Positions 34,665 to 42,986 of a stretch of DNA of 64,000 bases are shown here, piece after piece. Under the pieces are notes generated by a model. The model saw only the letters and a list, made by a program, of their open reading frames with translations, was not told where the DNA came from and searched no databases. The stretch comes from Leucobacter sp042726155 (lineage in GTDB: Bacteria > Actinomycetota > Actinomycetes > Actinomycetales > Microbacteriaceae): contig NZ_JBHXHV010000001.1 of the NCBI RefSeq assembly GCF_042726155.1, positions 1,240,001 to 1,304,000 on the forward strand, written 5' to 3'. Position numbers and translations under genes: made by a program. Position 1 is the first letter of the stretch, and the number at the start of each line of letters is the position of its first letter.

Positions 34665-35894
34665 TCAGCGCGTGGGCACCGGCTCCGACTCAGGCGAGGC
34701 GTATGCATACGCCTCTTCGCCGTGTGCGGCGAAGTCGATCCCGGCCTCCTCGACCTGCGGCGGCACGCGCAGCCCCGTGAGGAGCTTCACGCCGAGCGCG
34801 ATGACGAGGGAGACCACGAAGGAGTACAGCATCACCGACACCACCGAGATCGACTGCACAACCAGTAGACCAGCGTCGCCGCCCGTGAACAGGCCGTCGT
34901 TGAAGGCGAAGAAGCCGAGGTAGAGCGAACCGATGACACCTGCGACGAGGTGCAGGCCGACCACATCGAGCGAGTCGTCGTAGCCCAGGCGATACTTCCA
35001 CTCGATCGCGAACGCACAGGCCATGCCGGCGATGAGGCCGAGTAGGAGCGCCCACACGGGGGAGAGACTCGCGGCCGACGGCGTAATCGCGACGAGGCCG
35101 CCGACGGCACCCGAGGCGGCACCGATGACACCGGGCTTCTTTCCGCGAATGACATCGACCAGGATCCAGCCGACAATACCGGCGGCGGGTGCTGCGAGAG
35201 TGTTGACGAGGATCAGGCCAGCCTCGCCCGTCTCTGTGGCGAGCCCGGCGTTGAAACCGATCCAGCCGAACCAGAGCAGGGCGGCGCCGATCGTGACGAG
35301 CGGGATGCTGTGCGGCTGGTGCGACCCCTTGCCGAAGCCGATTCGCTTGCCGGCGACGAGCGCCAGGGCCAGTGCCGCGGCGCCCGCGTTGATGTGAATG
35401 ACCGTGCCGCCCGCGAGATCGATGACGTCGGGCAAGCCGAGAGTCGCACCGAGATTCTGAATCCAGCCGCCACCCCAGACCCACGCGGCGACCGGGAAGT
35501 ACACGAACGTTGCCCAGACGCCCGAGAAGAGCACCCACGAGCCGAGCCCGACGCGGTCAGCGATGGCACCCGATATGAGCGCCGTGGTGATCATGGCGAA
35601 GACGGCACCGAACCCGACCCCGATGAAGCTTGCCGGATCGGTGTTGATCAGACCGAAATCTTTAAAGGGGCTCCCCGCGAAGCCGCTCTCGCCCTCGGCG
35701 AAGTAGTTCATGCTGTAGCCGAACAGGATCCACAGCACGCCGACGACGCCCATCGCGCTGACGCTGAACAGCATCATGTTGACGACGGAGCGCACGCGTA
35801 CGAGGCCGCCGTAGAACAGGGCGAGGCCCGGGGTCATGATCAAGACGAGGGCCGCGCTCGTAAGCGTCCACACGTCAGAAGGAGTGAGTTCCAT
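34665..35894 (-). CDS. amt: ammonium transporter
   Basis: 409 residues with 11 membrane spans. Amt signatures include LALFYGGLVR at the start, GGTVIHINAGAAALALALV (twin-His region) and FNAGLATETG. It conducts ammonium/ammonia inward. The start is ATG 35894 with GAAAGGCA upstream; the open frame to 36212 runs into the rpsO leader and is rejected. No glnK or glnD gene adjoins, unlike the usual actinobacterial order. Confidence 0.95.
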   Translation of the reverse strand: MELTPSDVWTLTSAALVLIMTPGLALFYGGLVRVRSVVNMMLFSVSAMGVVGVLWILFGYSMNYFAEGESGFAGSPFKDFGLINTDPASFIGVGFGAVFAMITTALISGAIADRVGLGSWVLFSGVWATFVYFPVAAWVWGGGWIQNLGATLGLPDVIDLAGGTVIHINAGAAALALALVAGKRIGFGKGSHQPHSIPLVTIGAALLWFGWIGFNAGLATETGEAGLILVNTLAAPAAGIVGWILVDVIRGKKPGVIGAASGAVGGLVAITPSAASLSPVWALLLGLIAGMACAFAIEWKYRLGYDDSLDVVGLHLVAGVIGSLYLGFFAFNDGLFTGGDAGLLVVQSISVVSVMLYSFVVSLVIALGVKLLTGLRVPPQVEEAGIDFAAHGEEAYAYASPESEPVPTR

Positions 35895-36083
35895 GCTGGT
35901 GCCTTTCTCTCGAGCGGGCCATGTCCGCCACAGTGGAACCAGTGTGCGCCGCGGCTGTTTCGTAGCCGTCTCCGAGCAGTTACCGCCCCGTGCCGGTTGT
36001 GTTTCGTCGCGATGTCGGGCGGGCATTTCGCGCTTATCCGACGTGAGCGAGTAGCTCAAGGGGCGTTCATGGCGGAATGGTGG

Positions 36084-36177
36084 TAGGCTATGCAGGTTGC
36101 CGTTTGAACGGCCGCGGATAAAGAGAGCCCCAGCATCCTGCTGACGGCGCCGCGCAGCAAGAGGAAGGGGATCCCTT
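36084..36177 (+). promoter_or_regulatory. rpsO promoter and structured leader
   Basis: TAGGCT (36084-36089) is a good -10, giving a leader of about 80 nt. In it, GCCGT-TTGA-ACGGC (36099-36112) forms a tight hairpin, and CAG/CTG (36131-36143) a second small one. S15 autoregulates its own mRNA through leader structures in several phyla, so this is a candidate S15-binding element. The ribosome-binding site is AAGAGGAAGGGG before ATG 36178. Confidence 0.4.
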
Positions 36178-36447
36178 ATGGCACTTGAAGCAGATGTCAA
36201 GCAGGCGATCATCGAAGAATACGCGACGAAGCCGGGCGATACCGGTTCCCCTGAGGTTCAGGTCGCGATGCTGAGTCGTCGTATCAAGGACCTGACCGAG
36301 CACCTCAAGGAGCACAAGCACGACCACCACTCGCGTCGTGGCCTCCTGCTGCTCGTCGGCCAGCGCCGTCGTCTCCTGGGTTACCTCCAGAACGTCGACA
36401 TCGCGCGTTACCGTTCGCTCATCGAGCGTCTCGGTCTGCGCCGCTAG
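36178..36447 (+). CDS. rpsO: 30S ribosomal protein S15
   Basis: 89 residues, full length. The DTGSPEVQVAMLSRRI and HHSRRGLLLLVGQRRRLLGYL segments are S15's 16S-binding features (the DTGS motif). It is an early assembly protein of the small-subunit platform. It stands alone with its own leader and terminator, and is not in a visible pnp operon here. Confidence 0.98.
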   Translation: MALEADVKQAIIEEYATKPGDTGSPEVQVAMLSRRIKDLTEHLKEHKHDHHSRRGLLLLVGQRRRLLGYLQNVDIARYRSLIERLGLRR

Positions 36448-36486
36448 TCTGCAGGTTCGCCGGCGATCGCCGGACGCACCATCTGC

Positions 36487-36520
36487 GAAGCGCCCGTCAC
36501 CTTACGGTGGCGGGCGCTTC
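36487..36520 (+). terminator. intrinsic terminator after rpsO
   Basis: GAAGCGCCCGTCACC, loop TTAC and GGTGGCGGGCGCTTC form a 15-bp stem with one T-G pair. It lies about 40 bases past the rpsO stop, without a strong T tract. Confidence 0.7.
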
Positions 36521-36573
36521 CGCGTATGCGGGGTAGTGAACAGCGGGGTCGTGAACAGTGCGGGGTCGTGCTG

Positions 36574-37119
36574 TCAGAATGACGAGCTGAACTGATAGAT
36601 CAAGCCGCCGAGGAGTGAAAAGCCGTACGATACGAGTCCGATTCCGGCGGCGACCGCGGCGCCAATCGCGGCCCAACGCCAACGGGTCATCCGTTTGGCA
36701 ACGAGACCGATGATTGCCAGGGCTCCCGCGGTCAGCAACAGCGCGATGTTGACAATGCTGAGGATCGTTCCAAGTAATTGGAAATCGTCCGAGCTCGCCG
36801 CCAACCGGTAGAACGTCGGTGTCAGCATTGGGATCAACGCGTTAACGAGCAGCAGTGCGAGTGCGGCGATACCGGGCACATTGAGGCTGCCGGGCGCGTG
36901 CGCGTTCCCACGTTGGCCCCCGCCAGGAGTGACCTGCGCGTACTGCGCAGGCGGCTGGTACTGCGGCGGTGCATACTGCGGCACGGCTGCTTGCGCCGGT
37001 TGCACCGGTTGCGCTGCTTGCGCCGCCTGCGTCGGTTGCGCTGCTTGCACCGGTGATGCTGTTCGCGCCGGTTGCGCTGTCGCCGAAGACTGCGGAAGCT
37101 GTGCGTCATTGCTGCTCAT
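36574..37119 (-). CDS. Ala/Gln/Pro-rich membrane protein
   Basis: 181 residues. The N-terminal 75 residues are low complexity (repeated AAQPxQ units and a PQYAPPQYQPP stretch), then three hydrophobic helices fill the C-terminal half (about 82-100, 115-140, 150-175). This layout is common in actinobacterial envelope proteins of the DUF4190 kind. I do not recognise a specific function. It is encoded toward rpsO and separated from the next plus-strand gene by a repetitive stretch. Confidence 0.7.
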   Translation of the reverse strand: MSSNDAQLPQSSATAQPARTASPVQAAQPTQAAQAAQPVQPAQAAVPQYAPPQYQPPAQYAQVTPGGGQRGNAHAPGSLNVPGIAALALLLVNALIPMLTPTFYRLAASSDDFQLLGTILSIVNIALLLTAGALAIIGLVAKRMTRWRWAAIGAAVAAGIGLVSYGFSLLGGLIYQFSSSF

Positions 37120-37130
37120 GCCTACACCCT

Positions 37131-37234
37131 AACCCGCCCGCCCGCTCCCGCACCGCCTGCTCCCGCCCCGCCCGCTCCCGCCCCGCCCGCTCCCGCCCGC
37201 TCCCGCCCGCCCGCTCCCGCCCGCCCGCCAACCC
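37131..37234. repeat. C-rich low-complexity repeat
   Basis: Irregular reiteration of CCCGCTCCCGCC/CCCGCCCG units on the plus strand upstream of the membrane protein gene. It holds no credible gene; open frames here are artefacts of composition. It may affect promoter access or be slippage-prone. Confidence 0.75.
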
Positions 37235-37248
37235 AACCCAACCCCGCT

Positions 37249-37311
37249 GAGCACGAGGGCTTCCACCGAACCCGAACGGTTTCTTGCGGGTTTTTCCCTC
37301 GTGTTCGCGGT
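37249..37311. repeat. inverted repeat GCACGAGGG
   Basis: GAGCACGAGGG (near 37247-37257) and CCCTCGTGTTC (near 37297-37307) form a long imperfect inverted repeat around an A/T-containing centre. Similar CTCGTGCTC and GAGCACGAGGG sequences recur just after 37317 and again at 38539-38550 on the far side of the next gene. Confidence 0.5.
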
Positions 37312-37330
37312 TAGGCCTCGTGCTCGGCGG

Positions 37331-37399
37331 GCGTTGGCGCGCGGCGCGGAGCGGCGTTGGCGCGCGGCGCGGAGCGGCGTTGGCGCGCGGCGCGGGGCG
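37331..37399. repeat. 23-bp tandem repeat, three copies
   Basis: Copies at 37331-37353 and 37354-37376 are identical (GCGTTGGCGCGCGGCGCGGA then GCG). The third (37377-37399) differs by one base (GGG for GAG). It sits upstream of the AbiEi-like gene; the rest of 37120-37503 contains no other feature I can support. Confidence 0.85.
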
Positions 37400-37503
37400 G
37401 GGCAATTCCGCTCACAGGTATGGTGGCGGCTGAATTTTGAAGGAGTTCAGGGGAGGTCTGTGGAAAACTCCAGTTGGGCGGTATGGGCGGGCAGCATTGA
37501 AGC

Positions 37504-38541
37504 ATGCCACTCGATAGCGGGGACATCAGAATACGAGGCGTGTGGGAGCACCTTTCCTTCGCGCGGTCGGCACTCGACGACCTTGAGCGGGGCGCGATTG
37601 CCGCGGGTGTTCGAGAGGGGCGACTCGTGCGCGTCATCCGCGGGTGCTTTGTTGCTCATGAAGTGTGGTCGATGTGGTTTCCCGAGCAGCGTCTCCTCGC
37701 CCGAACCCTGGCGGTTGCGGCGGTGAATGCGCGGTGCGCGCCCCTCTTCTCGCACCAGTCTGCTGCGGCGTTGTGGGGCATCCCGTTGTACGGGCTCCGC
37801 GACCTGAGAGTGCACACGCTGACACCGACTGCGAGGCCGGGGCGTAGCTCGGCGACGGTCGCTCGACACCTCGGCGAATGGTGCAGCAGTGACGAAACGC
37901 AGATCTTCGGTATCCGCGTGACGAGTCTGACGCGCACTATCTTGGACCTCGCGCGATGCGCTTCCCCAGAAATGGCTATATCGGCGGCCGACTCTGGCAT
38001 GCGCTTGCTCTTCGGTGCACAGCGGGAGGGGGTATCAGACCCCGCGCACGAGTGGCGCGCGGAACAACTTGCACTGCTTGATCGGTTCCCGGGACATCGG
38101 GGCGTACGCAAGGCCAGACACCTGCTCAAGTTCGCGGACCCGCGGGCAGACTCTCCCGTCGAAAGCGTCAGCCGGCTCTGCCTGGAGCGACTCGACATTG
38201 ACGTCGACATTCAGGTGCGCGTGGACGGAGTCGGCGGTGCCCGGTACTGGGTTGACTTTGAGTTTCTTGGGCAGGGCATCTTCGGGGAGGTCGACGGTCA
38301 GGCAAAATACCTCGATGCCGAACTGCGCGGCGGCCGATCTGCGGAAGCCGTGGTCGTGCTTGAGAAGGAACGCGAGGATCAGATCCGGGGCATCACAGGG
38401 AACTCGATGGTGCGGTGGCCCCCGAAAGCGCTGACGAGCGTGCGCACCCTGGGCGAACGCCTGCACTCATTCGGCGTCGAAGTTCCCAATCTCGGACGCG
38501 CCCCGTCCCGACGCCCCGCTCAACACGAGCGCTTTCATTGA
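37504..38541 (+). CDS. AbiEi-like winged-helix protein with nuclease-like C-terminus
   Basis: 345 residues. The N-terminal half (about 20-150) resembles AbiEi-type transcriptional antitoxin domains (LVRVIRGCFV..., SHQSAAALWGIPLY). The C-terminal part has an acidic/lysine pattern WVDFEFLGQGIFGEVDGQAKY that fits a PD-(D/E)xK or DUF559-like nuclease core. Such solitary proteins are common in Microbacteriaceae and mostly uncharacterised. No AbiEii-type nucleotidyltransferase toxin adjoins. Repeats lie on both sides, which hints at a mobile or variable locus. Confidence 0.6.
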   Translation: MPLDSGDIRIRGVWEHLSFARSALDDLERGAIAAGVREGRLVRVIRGCFVAHEVWSMWFPEQRLLARTLAVAAVNARCAPLFSHQSAAALWGIPLYGLRDLRVHTLTPTARPGRSSATVARHLGEWCSSDETQIFGIRVTSLTRTILDLARCASPEMAISAADSGMRLLFGAQREGVSDPAHEWRAEQLALLDRFPGHRGVRKARHLLKFADPRADSPVESVSRLCLERLDIDVDIQVRVDGVGGARYWVDFEFLGQGIFGEVDGQAKYLDAELRGGRSAEAVVVLEKEREDQIRGITGNSMVRWPPKALTSVRTLGERLHSFGVEVPNLGRAPSRRPAQHERFH

Positions 38542-38562
38542 GCACGAGGGAATATCAGCGTT

Positions 38563-38601
38563 AAAACCCCTCGCGCTCAGCGAAACCCCTCGCGCTCAGC
38601 G
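38563..38601. repeat. tandem AACCCCTCGCGCTCAGCG copies
   Basis: Two adjacent copies of an 18-20 bp unit (38564-38582 and 38584-38601) follow the AbiEi-like gene and precede the aminotransferase terminator. Function unknown. Confidence 0.7.
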
Positions 38602-38633
38602 GGCTGGCCCGGGCCGCGGCGCGGCGCCGGAAA

Positions 38634-38672
38634 CAGGTGTGGCCCCCTCGCGAAGCGAGAGGGCCACACCTG
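38634..38672 (-). terminator. terminator of the aminotransferase gene
   Basis: CAGGTGTGGCCCCCTCGC with GCGAGAGGGCCACACCTG form a very stable stem of about 17 bp. On the minus strand it follows the aminotransferase stop by 14 bases and is followed by TTTCC. Confidence 0.8.
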
Positions 38673-38686
38673 TCAGGTCAGAGTGA

Positions 38687-40081
38687 TCAGACCTTCGAGG
38701 ACGCATCCTTGAGGACGCTGCGGAGGATGCCGCCGATTTCTGCGAACTCTGCCGGACCAATGGTCAGCGGCGGAGCGAGCTGGATGACGGGGTCGCCACG
38801 GTCATCGGCGCGGCAGTAGAGGCCAGCCTCCCACAGCGCGGGGGAGAGGTAATCGCGGAGCAGTCGATCCGACTCCTCCTCGTTGAAGGTCTCCTTGGTG
38901 GCCTTGTCCTTCACCAGCTCGATGCCGAAGAAGTAGCCTTCACCGCGCACGTCACCAACGATGTCGATGTCGAGCAGCTTCTCGAGCTCAGCGCGGAACA
39001 GCGGGCTGTTCTCGCGGACGCGGCCGTTGAGGTCCTCTTCCTCGAAAATATCGAGGTTCTCGAGGGCGGCAGCGGCAGCGGCCGGGTGACCGGCGAACGT
39101 GAAGCCGTGGTAGAAGGTGTTCTCGACCGAGTTGAACGGCTCAGAAACCTTGTCGGAGACGATCATCGCACCGAGCGGGACGTAGCCCGAGGTGATGCCC
39201 TTTGCAGAGGTGATGATGTCGGGCTCGTAGCCGAGTGCCTTCGAAGCGAAGAACTCGCCAACGCGGCCGTAGGCGCAGATGACCTCGTCGGAGACGAGCA
39301 GCACGTCGTACTGATCGCAGATCTCGCGCACGCGCTTGAAGTATCCGGGGGGCGGGGGGAAGCAGCCGCCCGAGTTCTGTACCGGCTCAAGGAAGACAGC
39401 GGCGACGGTGTCGGCGCCCTCGAAGAGGATCGCCTCTTCGATGCGGTTCGCTGCCCACTGGCCAAAGGCCTCGAGATCGTTCGACGGCGCGCCCATTTCA
39501 TCGGCGCGGTAGAAGTTCGTGTTCGGCACGCGGTGGCCGCCCGGGGTGAGGGGCTCGTAGAACTTCTTCATGTCGGGGATGCCGGTGATCGCCAGCGCGC
39601 CCTGCGGGGTGCCGTGGTAGGCGACCGAGCGCGAGATGACCTTGTGCTTCATCGGCTGGCCCTTGATCTTCCAGAAGTGCTTTGCCAGCTTGAACGCTGA
39701 CTCAACAGCTTCGCCACCACCGGTGGTGAAGAAGACCTTGTTCATCTCGCCGGGCGCGTAGCTCGAGAGACGCTCCGAGAGCTCGATTGCTGCCGGGTGG
39801 CCGTACGACCAGATCGGCATGAAGTCGAGCTGCTTCATCTGCTTGGCAGCTGCCTGCACAATGCGGTCGCGGCCGTGGCCGGCGTTGACGACGAAGAGAC
39901 CTGAGAGGCCGTCGAAGTACTGCTTGCCTGCGCCGTCGTAGATGTGGTGGCCCTCGGCGCGCGTGATGACGGGGATACCGTCATTGAGCACCTTGCGGTT
40001 GGTGAAGTGCGGCCACATGTGCTTCTTGGCCGAGGCCTGGAGCGCGGCAGTGTCTACCGCAGCAGTGGGATCGTAAGACAT
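38687..40081 (-). CDS. class III omega-aminotransferase
   Basis: 464 residues, fold-type I PLP enzyme. The PLP lysine is K294 in TSAKGITSGY, the cofactor Asp is D265 in LLVSDEVICAYGR, and the EPVQNSGGC block is at 232-240. This subgroup acts on omega-amino acids or diamines (beta-alanine, GABA, putrescine) with pyruvate as acceptor; which one is undecided. It follows an Lrp regulator by two bases and is opposite an APC permease, so it belongs to an uptake-and-transamination module. Confidence 0.93.
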   Translation of the reverse strand: MSYDPTAAVDTAALQASAKKHMWPHFTNRKVLNDGIPVITRAEGHHIYDGAGKQYFDGLSGLFVVNAGHGRDRIVQAAAKQMKQLDFMPIWSYGHPAAIELSERLSSYAPGEMNKVFFTTGGGEAVESAFKLAKHFWKIKGQPMKHKVISRSVAYHGTPQGALAITGIPDMKKFYEPLTPGGHRVPNTNFYRADEMGAPSNDLEAFGQWAANRIEEAILFEGADTVAAVFLEPVQNSGGCFPPPPGYFKRVREICDQYDVLLVSDEVICAYGRVGEFFASKALGYEPDIITSAKGITSGYVPLGAMIVSDKVSEPFNSVENTFYHGFTFAGHPAAAAAALENLDIFEEEDLNGRVRENSPLFRAELEKLLDIDIVGDVRGEGYFFGIELVKDKATKETFNEEESDRLLRDYLSPALWEAGLYCRADDRGDPVIQLAPPLTIGPAEFAEIGGILRSVLKDASSKV

Positions 40082-40083
40082 GG

Positions 40084-40551
40084 TTATCGTGTTCCCCAGT
40101 CGTATTTCTGTTTGGTGAGTTGGAGGTAAACGAACGATTCGGTCGACGCAACGCCTTCGATCTTGCGGATTCGTTCGTTGAGTAATTCGATCAATCCGTC
40201 GTCGTCCTCGCAGACGACCTCGGCGAGGATGTCAAAGGAGCCCGCGCTCAGCACGACGTAGCTGATCTCTGACATTTCGGCGAGGCGATCGGCGACGACC
40301 CGGGTGTCGCCGGAAACGCGGACGCCGAGCATGGCCTGGCGGGTAAAGCCCAGGCTCATTGGGTCTGTCACAGCAACAATCTGCATGACCCCGGCATCCG
40401 TGAGCTTTTGCACACGCTGGCGCACGGCGGCCTCACTGAGGCCGACCGCCTTTCCGATCTCCGCGTACGAACGACGTCCATCGCGCTGAAGTTGCTCGAT
40501 GATCGCTTTCGACGTGGAATCGAGCGCCGGCGTACTGCGTTTGCTGCTCAC
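40084..40551 (-). CDS. Lrp/AsnC family regulator
   Basis: Predicted 155 residues, the normal Lrp length. The N-terminal HTH is at about 10-55 (RDGRRSYAEIGKAVGLSEAAVRQRV) and the RAM ligand-binding domain follows. GTG 40551 is preferred to a TTG 36 bases upstream because it gives the standard length. It lies at the head of the lrp-aminotransferase operon and is divergent from the permease, so it probably controls both in response to an amino acid. Confidence 0.9.
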   Translation of the reverse strand: MSSKRSTPALDSTSKAIIEQLQRDGRRSYAEIGKAVGLSEAAVRQRVQKLTDAGVMQIVAVTDPMSLGFTRQAMLGVRVSGDTRVVADRLAEMSEISYVVLSAGSFDILAEVVCEDDDGLIELLNERIRKIEGVASTESFVYLQLTKQKYDWGTR

Positions 40552-40657
40552 GCTTCTGATTCTTGCAGTCGAAACCTGAAAATGCAAAGGAATCCGAAGA
40601 AAGACCGACCAAATTCAGACTATCTCCGCGTTCAGAGGACCCGAAAACGACGGCTGA

Positions 40658-40756
40658 GGGCCCGTTTTGGGCCCGCGGGGCCTGTCTCCGCTTGCGCGGG
40701 GACGGACTCGGGTGCAAGATGATGCCTTGGCGATTCCCTTATCGCCTCAGTGAGGC
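40658..40756 (+). promoter_or_regulatory. hairpin-rich leader of APC permease
   Basis: Three hairpins occur in the 221-bp gap: GGGCCC-GTTTT-GGGCCC (40658-40674), GTCTCCGC-TTGC-GCGGGGAC (40684-40703, 8-bp stem) and GCCTC-AGT-GAGGC (40744-40756). They may be in a leader that regulates the permease, or be protein-binding sites. I do not recognise a known riboswitch. Confidence 0.4.
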
Positions 40757-40808
40757 TGCCGAGCAGATTCCGGTCGTGCGACGCAGCTACGTTCTTGAAG
40801 GAGAGAAC

Positions 40809-42242
40809 ATGAGTGCTTTGACAGCACCGGCATCGGCAAGCGGAGCTCGACTGAAGCGAAGCCTCGGTCTGTGGGCCATTGTCGGCCTGGGCCTCGGCTA
40901 TATGACCCCAACTGTCGTATTCGATACTTTCGGCCTCGTCGCGCGAGACACGAACAACGTTGTTCCCCTCGCGTACACGGTCGCTCTGATTGTGATGATC
41001 TTCACGGCGATCAGCTACGGCAAAATCGCTGGTGCGATCCCGAGCGCAGGTTCGGCCTACACCTACGCCCGCGAATCCATGCACCCCAACGTCGGTTTCA
41101 TGGTGGGTTGGACGGCGCTCATCGACTACATGCTGCTGCCGATGGTGAACTGCCTCATTCTTCGCAGCTACCTCGAGGCTTTCTTCCCGAGCATCCCCGG
41201 CGCTGTCTGGGTGATCGTCTATGTGATCTTCGTCACGGGAATCATTTACCTCACGATGCGAGGCACCTCGAACATCAACATGCTGCTGCTGATCTTCTCG
41301 ATCGTCGTCATGGCCGTGTTCGTGGTCATGGTCATCGTGCAGCTCGCGGGTGGTGCGGGCAACGGTGGCGTTGTTTCGGTCAAGCCTTTCTTCCACAACG
41401 GCGTGGAATTCGGCGCGGTGCTCGCTGGCGCAACGATCGTCTGCTTCTCGTTCATCGGTTTCGACGCGGTCACGATGTACGCGGAGGAGGCGAAGACGCC
41501 GAAAATCATGCCCAAGGCGATTCTCTTCACCGTGATCATCGGTGGCGCGATCTTCTTGATCGCAGGCTTCTTTACCCAGCAGCGGTTCCCCGACTGGAAC
41601 GAATTCGCGCCGGGTGGCGACATGCAGTACGTCGAAGACAGCACGCTCCCGATCATCGGTGAACTCGTCGGCGGCAAGGTGCTCTCGGCCGTGCTGACGG
41701 CAGCTGGTTTCGCGGCGACCCTCGCGTCGGGCCTCGCTTCGCACGCCTCGGTGTCGCGCATGCTGCTCGTGATGGGGCGCAACAACGTGCTGCCGAAGAA
41801 GTTCTTTGGCTACATCAACCCGAAGACCCACACCCCGACGTTTAACATCGTGCTGACGGGTGCGATCTCGCTGCTTGCCATCGCCTTCACGCTCGAGATG
41901 ATCGCGGCGTACATCAACTACGGCGCGCTGATCGCGTTTACCTTCGTGAACCTCTCGGTGATCGCCTGGTTCGCGATTCGCAAGGGTCGTCGCCGCACGC
42001 CGAAGGACATCTTCAACTACATCGTGATGCCGATCATTGGTACGGCGCTGACCGGTCTGCTCTGGGTGAACCTCGACGGCCACGCGCTGCTCGGTGGGCT
42101 CATTTGGACCGCGCTCGGATTTGTCTACCTGCTGTTCCTCACGAAGGGCTTCCGCAAGAAGGTGGCTTCGTTCGATGAGAGCCAGCCGGTCACGGGCTTC
42201 AATAAGATCAGCGACGAAGAACCGGAGTTCACCGAGCGGTAA
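40809..42242 (+). CDS. APC family amino acid/polyamine permease
   Basis: Predicted 477 residues with 12 membrane spans. The N-terminal LKRSLGLWAIVGLGLGYMTP and the GSAYTYARESMHPNVGFMVGW segment are typical of the APC superfamily. The cargo is probably the amino acid or polyamine metabolised by the divergent aminotransferase. ATG 40809 follows GAAGGAGAG; the frame extending to 40563 overlaps the promoter region and is rejected. Confidence 0.9.
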   Translation: MSALTAPASASGARLKRSLGLWAIVGLGLGYMTPTVVFDTFGLVARDTNNVVPLAYTVALIVMIFTAISYGKIAGAIPSAGSAYTYARESMHPNVGFMVGWTALIDYMLLPMVNCLILRSYLEAFFPSIPGAVWVIVYVIFVTGIIYLTMRGTSNINMLLLIFSIVVMAVFVVMVIVQLAGGAGNGGVVSVKPFFHNGVEFGAVLAGATIVCFSFIGFDAVTMYAEEAKTPKIMPKAILFTVIIGGAIFLIAGFFTQQRFPDWNEFAPGGDMQYVEDSTLPIIGELVGGKVLSAVLTAAGFAATLASGLASHASVSRMLLVMGRNNVLPKKFFGYINPKTHTPTFNIVLTGAISLLAIAFTLEMIAAYINYGALIAFTFVNLSVIAWFAIRKGRRRTPKDIFNYIVMPIIGTALTGLLWVNLDGHALLGGLIWTALGFVYLLFLTKGFRKKVASFDESQPVTGFNKISDEEPEFTER

Positions 42243-42280
42243 TTTTTCCGGGCGCTCCGCTTCGACGACAGCCCGCCGCC

Positions 42281-42925
42281 TTACGCCGAGTGCATCTGCT
42301 CATCGGCGGGGGAGGCGGGCTGTGTCGTGGTTACGGTGCGAGGGCTCCGGATCGCCCGGCCGGCGAAGAGCGGAAGCGTGATCGAGCAGAGCGGCCCGAT
42401 CAGCACGGCGAAGGCAACCGTGCCAACGCCGACGTTTCCACCCAGCCACCACCCGATCAACAGCACGGTCACTTCAACGGCGGTGCGCCCGATCCAAATC
42501 GGCGTTCCAAAGCGCAGGTGAATACCGGTCATCAGCCCGTCGCGTGGCCCGGGTCCCAGGTGGGCGCCGATATAGATGCCGCTCGCGACTGCGAGCAGTA
42601 CCAGCCCGATCGCGAAGAACACGATGCGCAGCCACAGCGCCTCGGGCGTGGGAAGCAACCACAGCCCCAGCTCGATGCCAGGCCCCACGAGCAAAATGTT
42701 GAGGAGGGTTCCGATGCCGGGCTTTTGCCGCAGCGGCAACCAGAGCAGCAGAACGAGCGCCCCCACAATGATCGTCAGCGCGCCGATTCCGACTCCGGTC
42801 TGCGCAGAGAGGCCCTGGGCAAACACGGTCCAGGGGTCGACACCGACAGCGGCGCGAATCATGAAGGCATCCGCAATGCCGTAGAGCAGTAGGCCCGGGA
42901 TGAGTTGGGCGAGTCGTCGAGTCAT
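42281..42925 (-). CDS. YczE-like membrane protein
   Basis: 214 residues with about five to six helices. It resembles the YczE/YitT-like family, recognised by the PGLLLYGIADAFMIRAAVGVDPW opening and GPGPRDGLMTGIH. Its function is unknown. It is divergent from a MocR/GntR regulator, the standard yczE-yczR arrangement, in which the regulator controls the membrane gene. Confidence 0.8.
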   Translation of the reverse strand: MTRRLAQLIPGLLLYGIADAFMIRAAVGVDPWTVFAQGLSAQTGVGIGALTIIVGALVLLLWLPLRQKPGIGTLLNILLVGPGIELGLWLLPTPEALWLRIVFFAIGLVLLAVASGIYIGAHLGPGPRDGLMTGIHLRFGTPIWIGRTAVEVTVLLIGWWLGGNVGVGTVAFAVLIGPLCSITLPLFAGRAIRSPRTVTTTQPASPADEQMHSA

Positions 42926-42943
42926 TGCATCAGTCCACCTGAG

Positions 42944-42980
42944 ATTGGCCTTGTCCTCAAGTGTCCAATTCGCCTAAGGT
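42944..42980. promoter_or_regulatory. yczE/mocR shared control region
   Basis: It holds ATTGG (42944-42948) and CCAAT (42965-42969) as an inverted repeat, and two TGTCC direct repeats (42952-42956, 42962-42966) 10 bp apart, one helical turn. TTGTCC (42951-42956) and TAAGGT (42975-42980) make a promoter whose transcript would start at the mocR ATG (6 nt after the -10). MocR proteins typically bind direct repeats in such gaps. Confidence 0.55.
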
Positions 42981-42986
42981 GGCCCC

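Noticed and set aside
37136..37405. Pro-rich and Arg-rich frames in the repeats
   Set aside because: Composition-driven; no ribosome site and no resemblance to proteins.
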